Positions 8,140 to 17,001 are shown, counted from the first letter of the stretch. The stretch: 46,561 nt of DNA from Pseudoxanthomonas mexicana (GCF_010093385.1 NZ_PDWV01000031.1:1-46561), one strand, 5' to 3'. A program made the numbers and translations. Notes: generated from the sequence alone by a model not told the origin.

Positions 8140-9513
8140 ATGCAGGTCCATTTCCACGGTGCGGCAGGCGAGGTCACCGGGTCCATGCACCTGGTCGAGG
8201 CCGCCGGCAGGCGCATCCTGCTGGACTGCGGCCTGATCCAGGGCAGCCGCGAATCCGAAGCGCGCAACGAACACCCCTTTCCCTTCGATCCCAGCACGCT
8301 GGACGCCGTGGTGTTGAGCCACGCCCACATCGACCATGTGGGCCGGGTGCCGCTGCTGGTCAAGCGCGGGTATCGCGGGCCCATCTACACCCAGGGCGCC
8401 AGCGCCGAGCTGCTGCCCATCATGCTGCTGGACACGGCCTCGCTGTCCGAATCCGAGGCCGAGCGCGCCAACCGTTACCGCCGTCGGGGCGAACCGAAAG
8501 CGCAGCCGCTGTTTTCCGCCGAGGACGTGCACGCGACGCTGCGCCAGGTGCAGCCGCTGGCCTACGACCAGCGCACGACGATCCTGCCCGGCGTGGACAT
8601 CGCGCTGCGCGATGCCGGCCATATCCTCGGTTCGGCCATCGTGGAACTGTGGGCGGACGGCCGCAAGCTGGTGTTCTCCGGCGACCTGGGCCCGAAGGGC
8701 ACGCCCATCCTGCGCGATCCTGCCGTGGTGAAGCAGGCCGACCTGCTGCTGATGGAATCCACCTACGGCGACCGCAACCATCGCGACCGCCCGGACACCA
8801 TCCGCGAGTTGGGCGAGATCTTCGAGCATGCCTGGCGCGACCGGGGCAACGTGCTGATTCCCGCGTTCGCGGTGGGCCGTACCCAGGAACTGCTGTACTG
8901 GTTCGCCCGGCACTGGGAAACGTGGAAGCTGGCGCGCTGGCGGGTCTTCCTGGACAGCCCGATGGCGGCCAAGGGGGTGGCCGTCTATGGACGGCACCAT
9001 GGCCTGTTCGATGAGGAGGCCCGCCGGGTCTGGGCGCAGTCGCCCAATCCGTTCCGCCTGCCCAACCTGCACGTGGCCGAGACGACCCAGCAGTCCATGG
9101 CGATCAACCAGATCGAGAACGGCGCCATCATCATCGCCGGTTCGGGCATGGCCAACGGCGGGCGGATCCAGCACCACCTGCGCTACAACCTGGGGCGCCG
9201 CAATGCGCATATCGTGTTCGTCGGCTACCAGGCCGAGGGCACGCTGGGGCGGCGGCTGGTGGACGGCGCGCAGTGGGTCCGCATCCACGGCCGCGACTAC
9301 CGCGTCAACGCGCAGCGGCACACGGTGGGTGGACTTTCGGCCCATACCGACCAGCAGGGGCTGCTGGAGTGGTACGGTCATTTCCAGCCTGCGCCGCCGC
9401 TGGTGCTGGTGCATGGCGAAGACAAGGCGCGCGAGGCACTGGCGGGCGAGATAGGCGAACGCTACGGCGCGCCGGTGGAGTTGGCGCGGCCAGGGATGGT
9501 GCTGGACGTCTGA
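8140..9513 (+). CDS. MBL-fold / beta-CASP metallo-hydrolase (CPSF-type RNase family)
   Basis: This 457-residue soluble protein combines a metallo-beta-lactamase domain with an inserted beta-CASP domain and a C-terminal RMMBL segment. The zinc motif HAHIDH lies at residues 61-66. Later family motifs are DAGHILGS, FSGDLG, SPMAAKG, AGSGMANGGRI and GGLSAHTDQ. Such proteins (CPSF-73 relatives, KH-less bacterial members) cleave RNA, or DNA in some cases. In proteobacteria the substrate is mostly unknown, so an RNA-processing role is inferred from the family. The ATG at 8140 was chosen because the family N-terminus (MQVHFHGAAGEVTGS) begins there after GAAAGGGAG. It is a single-gene unit between oppositely directed genes. 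Confidence 0.9.
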   Translation: MQVHFHGAAGEVTGSMHLVEAAGRRILLDCGLIQGSRESEARNEHPFPFDPSTLDAVVLSHAHIDHVGRVPLLVKRGYRGPIYTQGASAELLPIMLLDTASLSESEAERANRYRRRGEPKAQPLFSAEDVHATLRQVQPLAYDQRTTILPGVDIALRDAGHILGSAIVELWADGRKLVFSGDLGPKGTPILRDPAVVKQADLLLMESTYGDRNHRDRPDTIRELGEIFEHAWRDRGNVLIPAFAVGRTQELLYWFARHWETWKLARWRVFLDSPMAAKGVAVYGRHHGLFDEEARRVWAQSPNPFRLPNLHVAETTQQSMAINQIENGAIIIAGSGMANGGRIQHHLRYNLGRRNAHIVFVGYQAEGTLGRRLVDGAQWVRIHGRDYRVNAQRHTVGGLSAHTDQQGLLEWYGHFQPAPPLVLVHGEDKAREALAGEIGERYGAPVELARPGMVLDV

Positions 9514-9531
9514 GGTCCCGGCCGCGGGGGC

Positions 9532-11241
9532 CTACACGCGGGTGGCGGAGGTCCCCACCGCTGCAGGCTCGCCGGTGTGGCTGACGCTGCGGTTGCGGCC
9601 GGTCTGCTTGGCCCGGTACAGAGCGGCGTCGGCGCGGTCGAACACGTCCTCAGGACCCGCATCGTCGCCCGTCATGTGCGTGTGGATGCCGATGCTGGCG
9701 GTAAAGGGCGGTGCGCTGCCCGCGTTCGTGCCGTGCGGTTTGCGGCCCAGGTTGGCCAGATCCACGTGGAGGGTGGTCGCGATGGTCGCTGCGGCCTGGG
9801 CGGAGGGTTCCGGCAGCAGCACGGCGAATTCGTCGCCACCCAGCCGCGCGACGAGATCCCGCGGCCGCCGCGCGCGGCTGCGCAGGATGCGGCCGAGCGC
9901 CTTCAGCGCGGCATCGCCCGCCGCATGGCCCTGACTGTCGTTCAACTGCTTGAAGTGGTCGATGTCCATCACCAGCAGCGACAGCGGCTGCCCGCTGCGG
10001 CGCGCCACGCGCAACTCCTGGTCCAGGGCCTGGTCGAAGCGCGTGCGGTTGGCCAAGCCGGTGAGCGCGTCGGATTGCGCCTGCTTGTGGGTCTGCCGCA
10101 GCAAACGGTAGATCCACAGCGAGGCGCCCAATGCGAGCACCAGCAGCGCGGGGATCGGCGAGAACCAGACATGCCCGAAGCGCAGCAGCGCCACCGAAAG
10201 CAGCAGCGTGCCGGCCATGGTCGCCACGGTGGGCAGCCAGATGCGGCGGAACGCCGGCAGTATCGACAGCAGCAGCGGGAAGCCGGCCACCAGCGCCGCC
10301 AGCGCGGCCTGCCATCCTTCCGCCATGGGCGTGATCGCGGCGTCCTTCAGCAGCATGTTCAACAGGTTGGCCTGGTACTCGGCGCCGCTCATGCTCGCCG
10401 CGGGCGGTTGCCCCGGTGCGCGAGCCAGCGGTCCCATGCCCGTGGCGTTGACACCCACGACCACCCAGTTGCCGCGCAGCAGCGACGTGGGGATGCGCTG
10501 GTTCAGCACATCGGTATAGGACACATGACGGAACGCATTGGGGGGCGAGGTGAACGGCACCAGCACTTCATGGTCGCGCACCCAGTCGAACGACGAAGCC
10601 GCGGGCAGTTCCGTCTTCACCCGCCGCCGGCCGGGCAGTTCGGTGGCCGTCCCGGGGGGCTGGTCCAGTTGCAGCAGCGCCAGCGCCAGCGCGGGCCAGT
10701 GCGGCGAGCCCAGCCCGGCGCGCAGGTAGACGCTGCGGGCGACACCGTCGTCGTCGAGCACCATCTCGGCGTGGCCCAACGACGCTGCCGATGCCGCGAA
10801 CTCGGGGATCGGCATCAGTTCCACGCTGGGGCCGTTGAGCTGGACCGATTCGGCCAGCACCGGCAGCACGACGCGACCGCTGCGGCCGATCGCGCGGGCG
10901 AGCAGGGCGTCGCCTTCCGGATCGAACAGCGCCGGTTCCGACAGCAGGATATTGAAGGCGATGCCCTTGGCCTCGGCCATCGTCAGCCGGTCGACCAGCT
11001 GCGCATGCGTGCGCCGGGACCAGGGCCAGCGGCCCAGCTCGGCCAGGCTCTTCTGGTCGATGTCCACCACCACGATGCGCGGATCGGCCTCCGGCGCCGC
11101 GCCGAGCACCAGCCTGTCGTACACCCAGGCATCGAACGGGGCGGTCACGCCGGACAGCGTCACCAGGATCGCCAGGGCAGCCGCGCCCACCGCCGTCAGC
11201 AGGCGGGACTTCCACTTGGGCGAGGGCGCGGGGGTACTCAC
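9532..11241 (-). CDS. CHASE2 sensor diguanylate cyclase
   Basis: This 569-residue inner-membrane protein should make cyclic di-GMP from two GTP. The order is an N-terminal membrane helix (about 14-31), an extracytoplasmic CHASE2 sensor domain (about 35-300), three transmembrane helices (about 307-377) and a cytoplasmic GGDEF domain (about 385-545). The active-site motif GGDEF is intact at 468-472, and the inhibitory product-binding site RPRD (459-462) sits exactly five residues before it. The start is GTG at 11241, inside the stop of the LysM-FecR gene (GTGA overlap), so translation is coupled. An upstream in-frame start inside the FecR gene exists but would add a non-family extension. The CHASE2 ligand is unknown. 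Confidence 0.92.
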   Translation of the reverse strand: MSTPAPSPKWKSRLLTAVGAAALAILVTLSGVTAPFDAWVYDRLVLGAAPEADPRIVVVDIDQKSLAELGRWPWSRRTHAQLVDRLTMAEAKGIAFNILLSEPALFDPEGDALLARAIGRSGRVVLPVLAESVQLNGPSVELMPIPEFAASAASLGHAEMVLDDDGVARSVYLRAGLGSPHWPALALALLQLDQPPGTATELPGRRRVKTELPAASSFDWVRDHEVLVPFTSPPNAFRHVSYTDVLNQRIPTSLLRGNWVVVGVNATGMGPLARAPGQPPAASMSGAEYQANLLNMLLKDAAITPMAEGWQAALAALVAGFPLLLSILPAFRRIWLPTVATMAGTLLLSVALLRFGHVWFSPIPALLVLALGASLWIYRLLRQTHKQAQSDALTGLANRTRFDQALDQELRVARRSGQPLSLLVMDIDHFKQLNDSQGHAAGDAALKALGRILRSRARRPRDLVARLGGDEFAVLLPEPSAQAAATIATTLHVDLANLGRKPHGTNAGSAPPFTASIGIHTHMTGDDAGPEDVFDRADAALYRAKQTGRNRSVSHTGEPAAVGTSATRV

Positions 11242-12881
11242 AGAGCCAAGAGTATGAGCAACGCACCCGCTCCGGCGCCAATGCGGCACCAGCGGCAGGG
11301 CACATCGACCTGCTGCGGCGCCGGGAACGGCCCCTCGAAGCCGTCCACGTCGATCGTCTGGGCGCGCAGGTACCAAGTGCCGCTGCGCAGCCGTGGCAGC
11401 GTCACTTCGGCCTGGTCGACGAGCATGTCGACATCGGTCTTGCGGAAGTCCGGCGTGCGCGACATCTGGAACCGGTAGCGCTGTCCAGGCTGGCCGGCCT
11501 GCCAGCGGAATGTCACCTCGCGGGTGTCGGTGGCCGCCGCCGTGTCGATGGCGGTCACCTCGGCCAGCGGACGCACCGTGAAAGCGAGGCTGTCGCCGAA
11601 AGGCCCGGGCTTGGCGCTGGCATCGACGCTGCGGATGCGCCAGGCATAGTCGCCGGGCGGCAACGGGTCGGGCAGGCGGATGGAGGCGGTGTCGTCCACG
11701 CGCGCGCGCGCCACGGGCTGCGCGAAGCCCGCCGCCCCCGCGACTTCGTAGTCGTAGGCCACGGCGCCCGGTGCTTTCGTCCAGCGCAACACCACCTCCG
11801 GCGTGCGCACGACGCTGCCGGCGGCGGGCGCGATGGAATAAGGCGGCGCAGGCTGGTCGTCGATCTGCAGCGCGGTCACGGCATCGCGGCCTTCCAGGCC
11901 GTCCTTGTCGACCGCCCGCACGCGGATGGCGTAGCGGCCCGCGTCCAGCGCCGGCAACTGCGCGCGCGGCGCCTCGACCTCCAGGTCGACCCGCAGGCTG
12001 TCGAAGCGGTGGTGGTCACTGACCTGTACCCGATAGCGGTGCGCACCCGGGACCTCGGGCCATGCGAGCTCCGGGCGGACGCTCTGCGTGAGCGGCGCGA
12101 TGCGCGACAGGTCCGGTGCCGGCAGCAATGCGACGGGCGCGATGGAGGCCTGGCCGGGGACAACGACCGCGCCGAAGCCGTGCCGGAGTACCGTGCCGCG
12201 CTGGTTACGCGCATTGACCGCCACGCGGCCCTCCAGGACTTCCGCATGCGTGCGGCCCTCGCGTGCTTCCACGCGGAACTGCGTACCGCGCACCGCGGAG
12301 GACGCGCTGGGCGTGTCGACGACGAAGTTGGCCGCCGGGCCGCGCAACCGGCGCACTTCGTTGCCGATGCGGCCGCGCTGCAGCCGCAGGCGAGTGTCCG
12401 CCATGCCGGACCGACCGAAGCGGGTCAGGCGATCCAGCAGCAGTTCGCTGTCGCCGAGCAGGAGCAGCCGCGAGCCATCGGCGAACTCCAGGCTGAGCGA
12501 GGCGTCCGGCGATGTCTTCAGCACGGCGCCGCTGCCCAGCGACATGCCCGCGGTCACGGGTGCATCCCGTCCGGCGGCGGAACGGGACGTGGCATTGCCG
12601 CGGACGGCCACCACCTTTGCGCGGGCCGGCTGGCGATCCAGCCACGCGAGCGGGATCTGCAGCGTGGAGCCGGGCGGCAACTGGTAGGGATTGGCGATAC
12701 GGTTATGGTCCTGCAGTCGCTGCCAGGGAATCGAAGGCTTCAGGTGTGCGCCTGCCACGTCCCACAGGGTGTCGCCGGGACGGACTCGGTAAGCCCAGTC
12801 CTGTGCCTGCACCGTCGATGACACCGTCAGCAGCCACGCCAAGCCCCATCGCCACCACACCTTTCCTCTGATAGCTGGCAT
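11238..12881 (-). CDS. Exported LysM-FecR domain protein with C-terminal Fn3-like repeats
   Basis: This 547-residue envelope protein has a signal peptide (residues 8-27), a LysM peptidoglycan-binding domain (about 31-80, YRVRPGDTLWDVA) and a FecR domain (about 115-220, with SAVRGTQFRVEA). Two or three fibronectin-III-like repeats follow (about 260-530, marked by repeats of YRVQVSD, YDYEVAG and YRFQMSR). It ends in a short hydrophobic tail (residues 535-547). It overlaps the downstream CHASE2 cyclase by four bases. A likely role is to bind the wall or a ligand and signal through CHASE2 in the periplasm; this is inferred from gene coupling. Its promoter region carries a TATAAT and a Clp-like palindrome. 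The start at 12881 follows AAGGGGGG. Confidence 0.85.
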   Translation of the reverse strand: MPAIRGKVWWRWGLAWLLTVSSTVQAQDWAYRVRPGDTLWDVAGAHLKPSIPWQRLQDHNRIANPYQLPPGSTLQIPLAWLDRQPARAKVVAVRGNATSRSAAGRDAPVTAGMSLGSGAVLKTSPDASLSLEFADGSRLLLLGDSELLLDRLTRFGRSGMADTRLRLQRGRIGNEVRRLRGPAANFVVDTPSASSAVRGTQFRVEAREGRTHAEVLEGRVAVNARNQRGTVLRHGFGAVVVPGQASIAPVALLPAPDLSRIAPLTQSVRPELAWPEVPGAHRYRVQVSDHHRFDSLRVDLEVEAPRAQLPALDAGRYAIRVRAVDKDGLEGRDAVTALQIDDQPAPPYSIAPAAGSVVRTPEVVLRWTKAPGAVAYDYEVAGAAGFAQPVARARVDDTASIRLPDPLPPGDYAWRIRSVDASAKPGPFGDSLAFTVRPLAEVTAIDTAAATDTREVTFRWQAGQPGQRYRFQMSRTPDFRKTDVDMLVDQAEVTLPRLRSGTWYLRAQTIDVDGFEGPFPAPQQVDVPCRWCRIGAGAGALLILLAL

Positions 12882-12904
12882 CTGGCCCCCCTTCGCTCAC
12901 GCGG

Positions 12905-12929
12905 AAATGTAAAACTGGTCACAATTATA
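12905..12929 (-). promoter_or_regulatory. Promoter -10 (TATAAT) and CRP/Clp-like palindrome of the FecR-cyclase operon
   Basis: On the minus strand a perfect TATAAT spans 12929-12924, about 43 bases before the start codon, with a poor -35. Directly after it lies TGTGA-N6-TTACA (12923-12908), 9 of 10 core matches to the CRP/Clp palindrome TGTGA-N6-TCACA, with AT-rich flanks matching AAA/TT of the longer consensus. The site would cover the transcription start, a typical repressor position. In Xanthomonas, Clp loses DNA binding when it binds cyclic di-GMP. Regulation is inferred. Confidence 0.5.
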
Positions 12930-13012
12930 AAAGCGGTGCTGCCATGGAAATGGCCGGTATTTCTCGATTTACGCCTCACATTAGTCGTGGTTAAGAAGGC
13001 GTGGGGCGGAGA

Positions 13013-14059
13013 TCAGGGGGTGCCGTTCCAGAGTGCGGCGATCTGTCGGGCAAGGCGGTACGGTTCGGGTGCGTCGCGGTTGCTCAGCACGATGACGGTC
13101 AGGCGTTGCGCCGGAAAGCGCAGCAGCACGTTGCGGAAGCCGATGCTCTCGCCCGAATGCCACTGCATCCGCCCCTGCAGGCGCCAGCCGAAGCCGTAAT
13201 GCGCCACATCGGGTTCGGGTGTGGCCGTCGACGCCTGAACCGCCAGCGCGCGTGACGGCGCGGAGAGCAGGCGGTCGTCGTACCAGGCGGCATCCCACTT
13301 CGCCAGGTCGGTGATCGAAGAGTAGATGCCGCCATCGCCCAGCACGGCGCTGGTCGTGCTCTGATCGGTGCGTTCCCATCGATCGCCGACACGGGTGTAG
13401 CCGAACGCCCTGTCCGTCACCGGAGGCCCCTCGTCCTCGCGTGCGAGCGTCGCCGTCATGCCCAGCGGCGAGAAGATCCGTGCCTGCAGGAAGGTCGCGA
13501 ACCGCTGGCGGGAAGCGCGCTCCACCACCAGCGCCAGCAGCGCATAGCCGCTGTTGCTGTACCGGTAGTCGCTGCCGGCCGGAAAGTAAAGGCGGTCTTC
13601 CCGCTCGATCAAACGCAGGACATCGGCATCGTGTATCTGGTGCGCCTGATCCGGTGGCAGCAGGTCCTCGTAGTCGATCAGTCCGGAAGTGTGGCTGAGC
13701 AGGTGGCGCAGGGTGATGGCCTCCGCCGCCACCGGCAGCGTGGGCAGCCAGCGACGTACCGGATCGTCGAGCGTCAGCACGCCGTCCTCGACCAGCAGCA
13801 GTACGCTGGCGGCCGTGAACTGCTTGCTGACCGACGCCAGCCGGTAATTGGTCGTAGGCGAACTGGCCACGCCGGCCTCCAGATCGGCCAGGCCATAGCT
13901 GCGCTGGAATACCGCGTCACCGCCTTCGAGCACCAGCACCGAGGCCCCCGGGACCTGGCCGGTGTAATCGCGCATCCAGGCGTCGATCGTTTCCTCGCGC
14001 GTGGCGGCGTGTGCGCCGGTCGACATCATCGCCATCCCCAGTAGCCAGGTCGCTTTCAT
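13013..14059 (-). CDS. Serine hydrolase of the class C beta-lactamase / DD-peptidase family
   Basis: This 348-residue exported protein has a signal peptide MKATWLLGMAMMSTGAHA and the PF00144 fold. The catalytic SxxK motif is Ser76-V-S-Lys79. The YxN motif is Tyr167-S-Asn169, and the third motif reads His301-S-Gly303 (HSG in place of KTG, common in this family's peptidase and esterase members). It may act on peptidoglycan, D-amino peptides or esters. True beta-lactamase activity is not implied. It lies 39 bases downstream of yhhQ on the same strand and is followed by the promoter region of the FecR operon. Confidence 0.88.
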   Translation of the reverse strand: MKATWLLGMAMMSTGAHAATREETIDAWMRDYTGQVPGASVLVLEGGDAVFQRSYGLADLEAGVASSPTTNYRLASVSKQFTAASVLLLVEDGVLTLDDPVRRWLPTLPVAAEAITLRHLLSHTSGLIDYEDLLPPDQAHQIHDADVLRLIEREDRLYFPAGSDYRYSNSGYALLALVVERASRQRFATFLQARIFSPLGMTATLAREDEGPPVTDRAFGYTRVGDRWERTDQSTTSAVLGDGGIYSSITDLAKWDAAWYDDRLLSAPSRALAVQASTATPEPDVAHYGFGWRLQGRMQWHSGESIGFRNVLLRFPAQRLTVIVLSNRDAPEPYRLARQIAALWNGTP

Positions 14060-14098
14060 CGCGTCTCCCCGTTTCGCGCGCCGTGTCCGATCCCGGTG

Positions 14099-14875
14099 TC
14101 AGTCCAGGGCGGCTTCCGCGCGCAGTTGTCGTTCGCGTTCGCGCCCTAGATAGTGGCGGATACCGTGGCGCATCAGGTACAGCAGCGGAATCAGCGCGAT
14201 GGCCGCCAGCATCTTGTAGGCATAGTTGACGGTGCTGACTGCCAGGAACAGCGAAGTAGGCCACTTCTGCGGCCCCAGCACGAAGGCGACGTAGATCACC
14301 ACGAAGCTGTCCACCAGCTGCGAGATCGCGGTCGAACCGGTGGCCCGCAGCCACACCCAGCGCTCGCCGGTCGCCGCGCGGATGCGATGGAACACCGACA
14401 CATCGATCAGCTGCCCCACCAGGAACGCCAGCACCGAGCCGGCGATGGTCCACATGCCCTGGCCGAAGATCGCAGCAAAGGCCTTCTGGTAGTCCGGCAC
14501 GCCCTGCGCCTGAGCCGCTTCCACCCACCAGCCGGCCGGCGCCAGCGCGATGGCCGCGAAGGCGAACAGGAAGCCGTACACGATCAATGCCACGGCCAGC
14601 CACGAGATGAAGCGCACGCCGCGCTTGCCGAAGAATTCGTTGATGGTGTCGGTCAGGATGAACACGAATGGCCACAGCAGCGTGCCTGCCGTGAAGCTGA
14701 GCGAGCCGGTCTGACCGAACAGGTTCCACTCCAGCGGCGCGACGCCCAGCGTGTCCTCCAGCGCGAAGATCTTCACCCCGATGAACTCGGCCAGCACCGC
14801 GTTGGCGCAGAACACCGCCGCCAGCACGATGAAGAGGCGGACCGCGCGGTCGTCCAGCGTGCGCGCCGAGGGCAT
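14099..14875 (-). CDS. yhhQ: Queuosine precursor transporter (YhhQ / QPTR, VUT family)
   Basis: This 258-residue inner-membrane protein has about six helices and matches the YhhQ/PF02592 family, which imports preQ0 and preQ1 for queuosine tRNA modification. Family features include the N-terminal NAVLAEFIGVKIFAL, the FILTDTINEFFGKR motif, VGQLIDVSVFH and the SQLVDSFVVIYVAF segment. The ATG at 14875 is three bases after the stop of the DUF502 gene, so the two are co-transcribed. The queuosine function rests on family knowledge; nothing else in the window belongs to that pathway. Confidence 0.9.
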   Translation of the reverse strand: MPSARTLDDRAVRLFIVLAAVFCANAVLAEFIGVKIFALEDTLGVAPLEWNLFGQTGSLSFTAGTLLWPFVFILTDTINEFFGKRGVRFISWLAVALIVYGFLFAFAAIALAPAGWWVEAAQAQGVPDYQKAFAAIFGQGMWTIAGSVLAFLVGQLIDVSVFHRIRAATGERWVWLRATGSTAISQLVDSFVVIYVAFVLGPQKWPTSLFLAVSTVNYAYKMLAAIALIPLLYLMRHGIRHYLGRERERQLRAEAALD

Positions 14876-14878
14876 GGC

Positions 14879-15550
14879 TCAGCGTTCCCCTGCGCGGGTG
14901 AACGGCATCGCGTCGGGCGCCACCGCGCCGCCGGAGATGATGAAGCTCATCGCCTGGTCCACCGTCCAGTCGGTGGGCGTGAGCAGTTCGACCGGCACGA
15001 TCTCCAGATAACCCGATGTCGGGTTGGGCGTGGTGGGGACGTAGACGGCGGCCAGTTCGCGTCCGCTGCCTTCCTCGCGGATCACGCGCGTCACCAGGCC
15101 CACCGATTTCATGTCCCGGTGCGGAAAGTCGATCAGCACCACGCGCTGGGTGCTGCCGGGCTTGGTCTCCAGCATGTCCAGCAGCTTGCGTGCGCTGGTG
15201 TAGATGACGTTGGCCAGCGGCACGCGGGCGATCAGCGCCTCGAACCAGCGCAGCAGGCGCTGGCCGACCACGCGACGGGTCAGGGCGCCGACGGCGAGGA
15301 TGACGAACAGCGTGGCCACCATGGCGATGGTGTTCTGCACCCACAGCCCGTTGAACCAGCCCAGCGACTGCGGGAAGGTCGCCGCGATGCGGTGCGACAG
15401 CGGTTCCACCCACGGCTTGCTGATGTCCGACAGCAGGACGAAGACGAACTTGATGACCACCCAGGTCAGCCAGATCGGCAGCAGCGTCAGCAGGCCGGTG
15501 ATGAAAAGCTTCTGCACCGAGGCGCGGTGCGGCGGATGGTCGGGGGGCAT
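14879..15550 (-). CDS. DUF502 family membrane protein
   Basis: This protein of about 223 residues contains two N-terminal transmembrane segments (KLFITGLLTLLPIWLTWVVIKF and a helix near residues 60-90). A C-terminal soluble part has the conserved family pattern FPHRDMKSVGLVTR and VYVPTTPNPTSGYLEIVP. This is the DUF502/PF04367 signature, and its function is unknown. I used ATG at 15550. An in-frame GTG at 15571 would add seven residues and has a weak GGA upstream, so the start is uncertain. It overlaps no neighbour, and yhhQ starts three bases after its stop. Confidence 0.8.
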   Translation of the reverse strand: MPPDHPPHRASVQKLFITGLLTLLPIWLTWVVIKFVFVLLSDISKPWVEPLSHRIAATFPQSLGWFNGLWVQNTIAMVATLFVILAVGALTRRVVGQRLLRWFEALIARVPLANVIYTSARKLLDMLETKPGSTQRVVLIDFPHRDMKSVGLVTRVIREEGSGRELAAVYVPTTPNPTSGYLEIVPVELLTPTDWTVDQAMSFIISGGAVAPDAMPFTRAGER

Positions 15551-15622
15551 GGGGCTATTGTAGGCCGGCACACGGGTCCAGCTGTAGCGTCATCGCGGGG
15601 GCGCCGTGGCGCCCACCGGGGT

Positions 15623-16087
15623 TCAGCCAGTCGCGGTCCGTGCCTCGGGCTTCAGTCGCACGTAGATCTGCTTGCGCACGCGGGCGACGACCTCGTTCTG
15701 TGCGTTGAACACATCCGCCGGCATCCAGCGCAGGTATTTCTGGCCATTGGCGGTCTCGGCGCGTATCTCGTCCAGCACGTGCGGGTCCAGGCGGAACTCG
15801 GCGTGCAGCGGGCCCTTGCCCGGCTTCACGAACTCGATCTCGGCCGCCTTGTCCCCCACGTAGTAGTCGCGGCCCAGGCGCTCCTTGGCCAGGATCATCC
15901 AGAACGGGTCCGTCATCGCGAACAGGCTGCCGCCGAAATGGGTGCCGACGTAGTTGCGGTTCCACGGACGCATGCGCAGCTCGACGCGGGCGAAGCTCCA
16001 GTCCGGGGCCAGCTCGGTGACGTGGATGCCGCTGAGCAGGAACGGCGGCCAGACATTGAAGATGTGCCGCAGGGTATTGGGCTTCAT
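15623..16087 (-). CDS. DUF4442 hotdog-fold protein, possible thioesterase
   Basis: This 154-residue cytoplasmic protein is of the PF14539 (DUF4442) hotdog family, related to acyl-CoA thioesterases. A central hydrophobic helix region NYVGTHFGGSLFAMTDPFW holds the usual hotdog helix with Asp and His residues. A conserved RVELRMRPWNRN stretch precedes it. No biochemical role is established. It lies between the CnoX-like gene (44 bases upstream) and DUF502 (72 bases downstream) on the same strand, so one transcript is possible. The ATG at 16087 is the natural start. Confidence 0.8.
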   Translation of the reverse strand: MKPNTLRHIFNVWPPFLLSGIHVTELAPDWSFARVELRMRPWNRNYVGTHFGGSLFAMTDPFWMILAKERLGRDYYVGDKAAEIEFVKPGKGPLHAEFRLDPHVLDEIRAETANGQKYLRWMPADVFNAQNEVVARVRKQIYVRLKPEARTATG

Positions 16088-16131
16088 GAAAACGATGCGT
16101 GGGGACGGAACGGATACGGCGAGGTTCGGCG

Positions 16132-16986
16132 TCAGAACAGGAGGGAGGACATCTTCCTGCGGTACTGGCCGACGAGCGCCTCGTCCTCGATCACCCGGAA
16201 CGCATCGATCAGGCTCTTGCGGGCCAGTCCGTCCTCGTACGCGCGGTCGCGCTTGAGCATGTCGAGGAACTGCTCCAGCGCCTGTTCCGAATCGCCATCC
16301 ACCAGTGCATGCACGCCCAGCAGGTGGCGCGCGCGCAGGTCGGCCGGATCGGCCTGCAGGGTGGTGCGCAGGGCGTCCGGCGACGGCGCGTCCTTCAGTG
16401 CGGCCGCGAATCCCAGGCGCGCACGCGCCTTCACGGCGCGGTCGTCGGTGGCCAGGTTGGCGGGCAGGGCGTCGAGCAGGCGCTCGGCCTCGGCCGCCTC
16501 ACCGGTCTTCAGAAGCGCGAGCACCAGGTCCAGTTTCAGTTCGTCCTTGTCGGGCTCGGCGGCGACGGCTTCGCGCAGCGCGGCCACCTGGGCCTGCGGG
16601 TCGAGCGCGACAACCTCTTCCGGGGCGTCGACGGCTTCGGCCGGCTGGATGCCGTGCGATGCCAGGAACTCGCGCAGCTGGCCTTCCGGCAACGCGCCGG
16701 GGAAGCCGTCGACCAGCTGTCCCCCCTTCACCAGGAAGACGGTGGGCACGGAGCGGATCTGGAACGCCGCGGCGATCTGCTGTTCCTTGTCCACGTCGAC
16801 CTTGGCCAGCACGAACGCGCCGTTGTACTCGCCCGCCAGCTTTTCCAGGATCGGCCCCAGGGTCTTGCACGGCCCGCACCAGGTGGCCCAGAAATCCACC
16901 AGCACCGGCACGTCCAGCGACTTGCGCAGGACCTCGGCTTCGAAGGTGTCGGTGGTGGCGTCGAATACGTGGGACAGCTCGCTCAT
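16132..16986 (-). CDS. cnoX: Thioredoxin-like chaperedoxin CnoX/YbbN with TPR tail
   Basis: This 284-residue protein has an N-terminal thioredoxin domain (about 1-110) followed by TPR-like helical repeats (about 125-284), the architecture of E. coli CnoX (YbbN). CnoX holds oxidised clients and passes them to chaperones. The active site here is a complete CGPC (Cys37-G-P-Cys40), unlike E. coli CnoX, which lacks a working pair, so this member may keep redox activity, as in many non-enteric bacteria. The sequence WATWCGPCK and the later TVFLVKGG cis-proline region are standard. A run of ten Gs lies 16-25 bases upstream of the start at 16986. Confidence 0.87.
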   Translation of the reverse strand: MSELSHVFDATTDTFEAEVLRKSLDVPVLVDFWATWCGPCKTLGPILEKLAGEYNGAFVLAKVDVDKEQQIAAAFQIRSVPTVFLVKGGQLVDGFPGALPEGQLREFLASHGIQPAEAVDAPEEVVALDPQAQVAALREAVAAEPDKDELKLDLVLALLKTGEAAEAERLLDALPANLATDDRAVKARARLGFAAALKDAPSPDALRTTLQADPADLRARHLLGVHALVDGDSEQALEQFLDMLKRDRAYEDGLARKSLIDAFRVIEDEALVGQYRRKMSSLLF

Positions 16987-17001
16987 CGGTTCGCTCTTGG
17001 C

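Noticed and set aside
8200-8340. Reading the metallo-beta-lactamase fold protein as an antibiotic beta-lactamase
   Set aside because: The HAHIDH motif and the beta-CASP motifs (SPMAAKG, AGSGMANGG) identify the nuclease-type family, not a beta-lactam hydrolase.
5670-9014. A long open frame on the plus strand, over 1000 codons, opposite the M13 genes
   Set aside because: It is the antisense of two clear M13 peptidase genes. In GC-rich DNA, stop codons are rare in the opposite strand; its translation is rich in Arg, Gly, Val and His with no recognisable domain.
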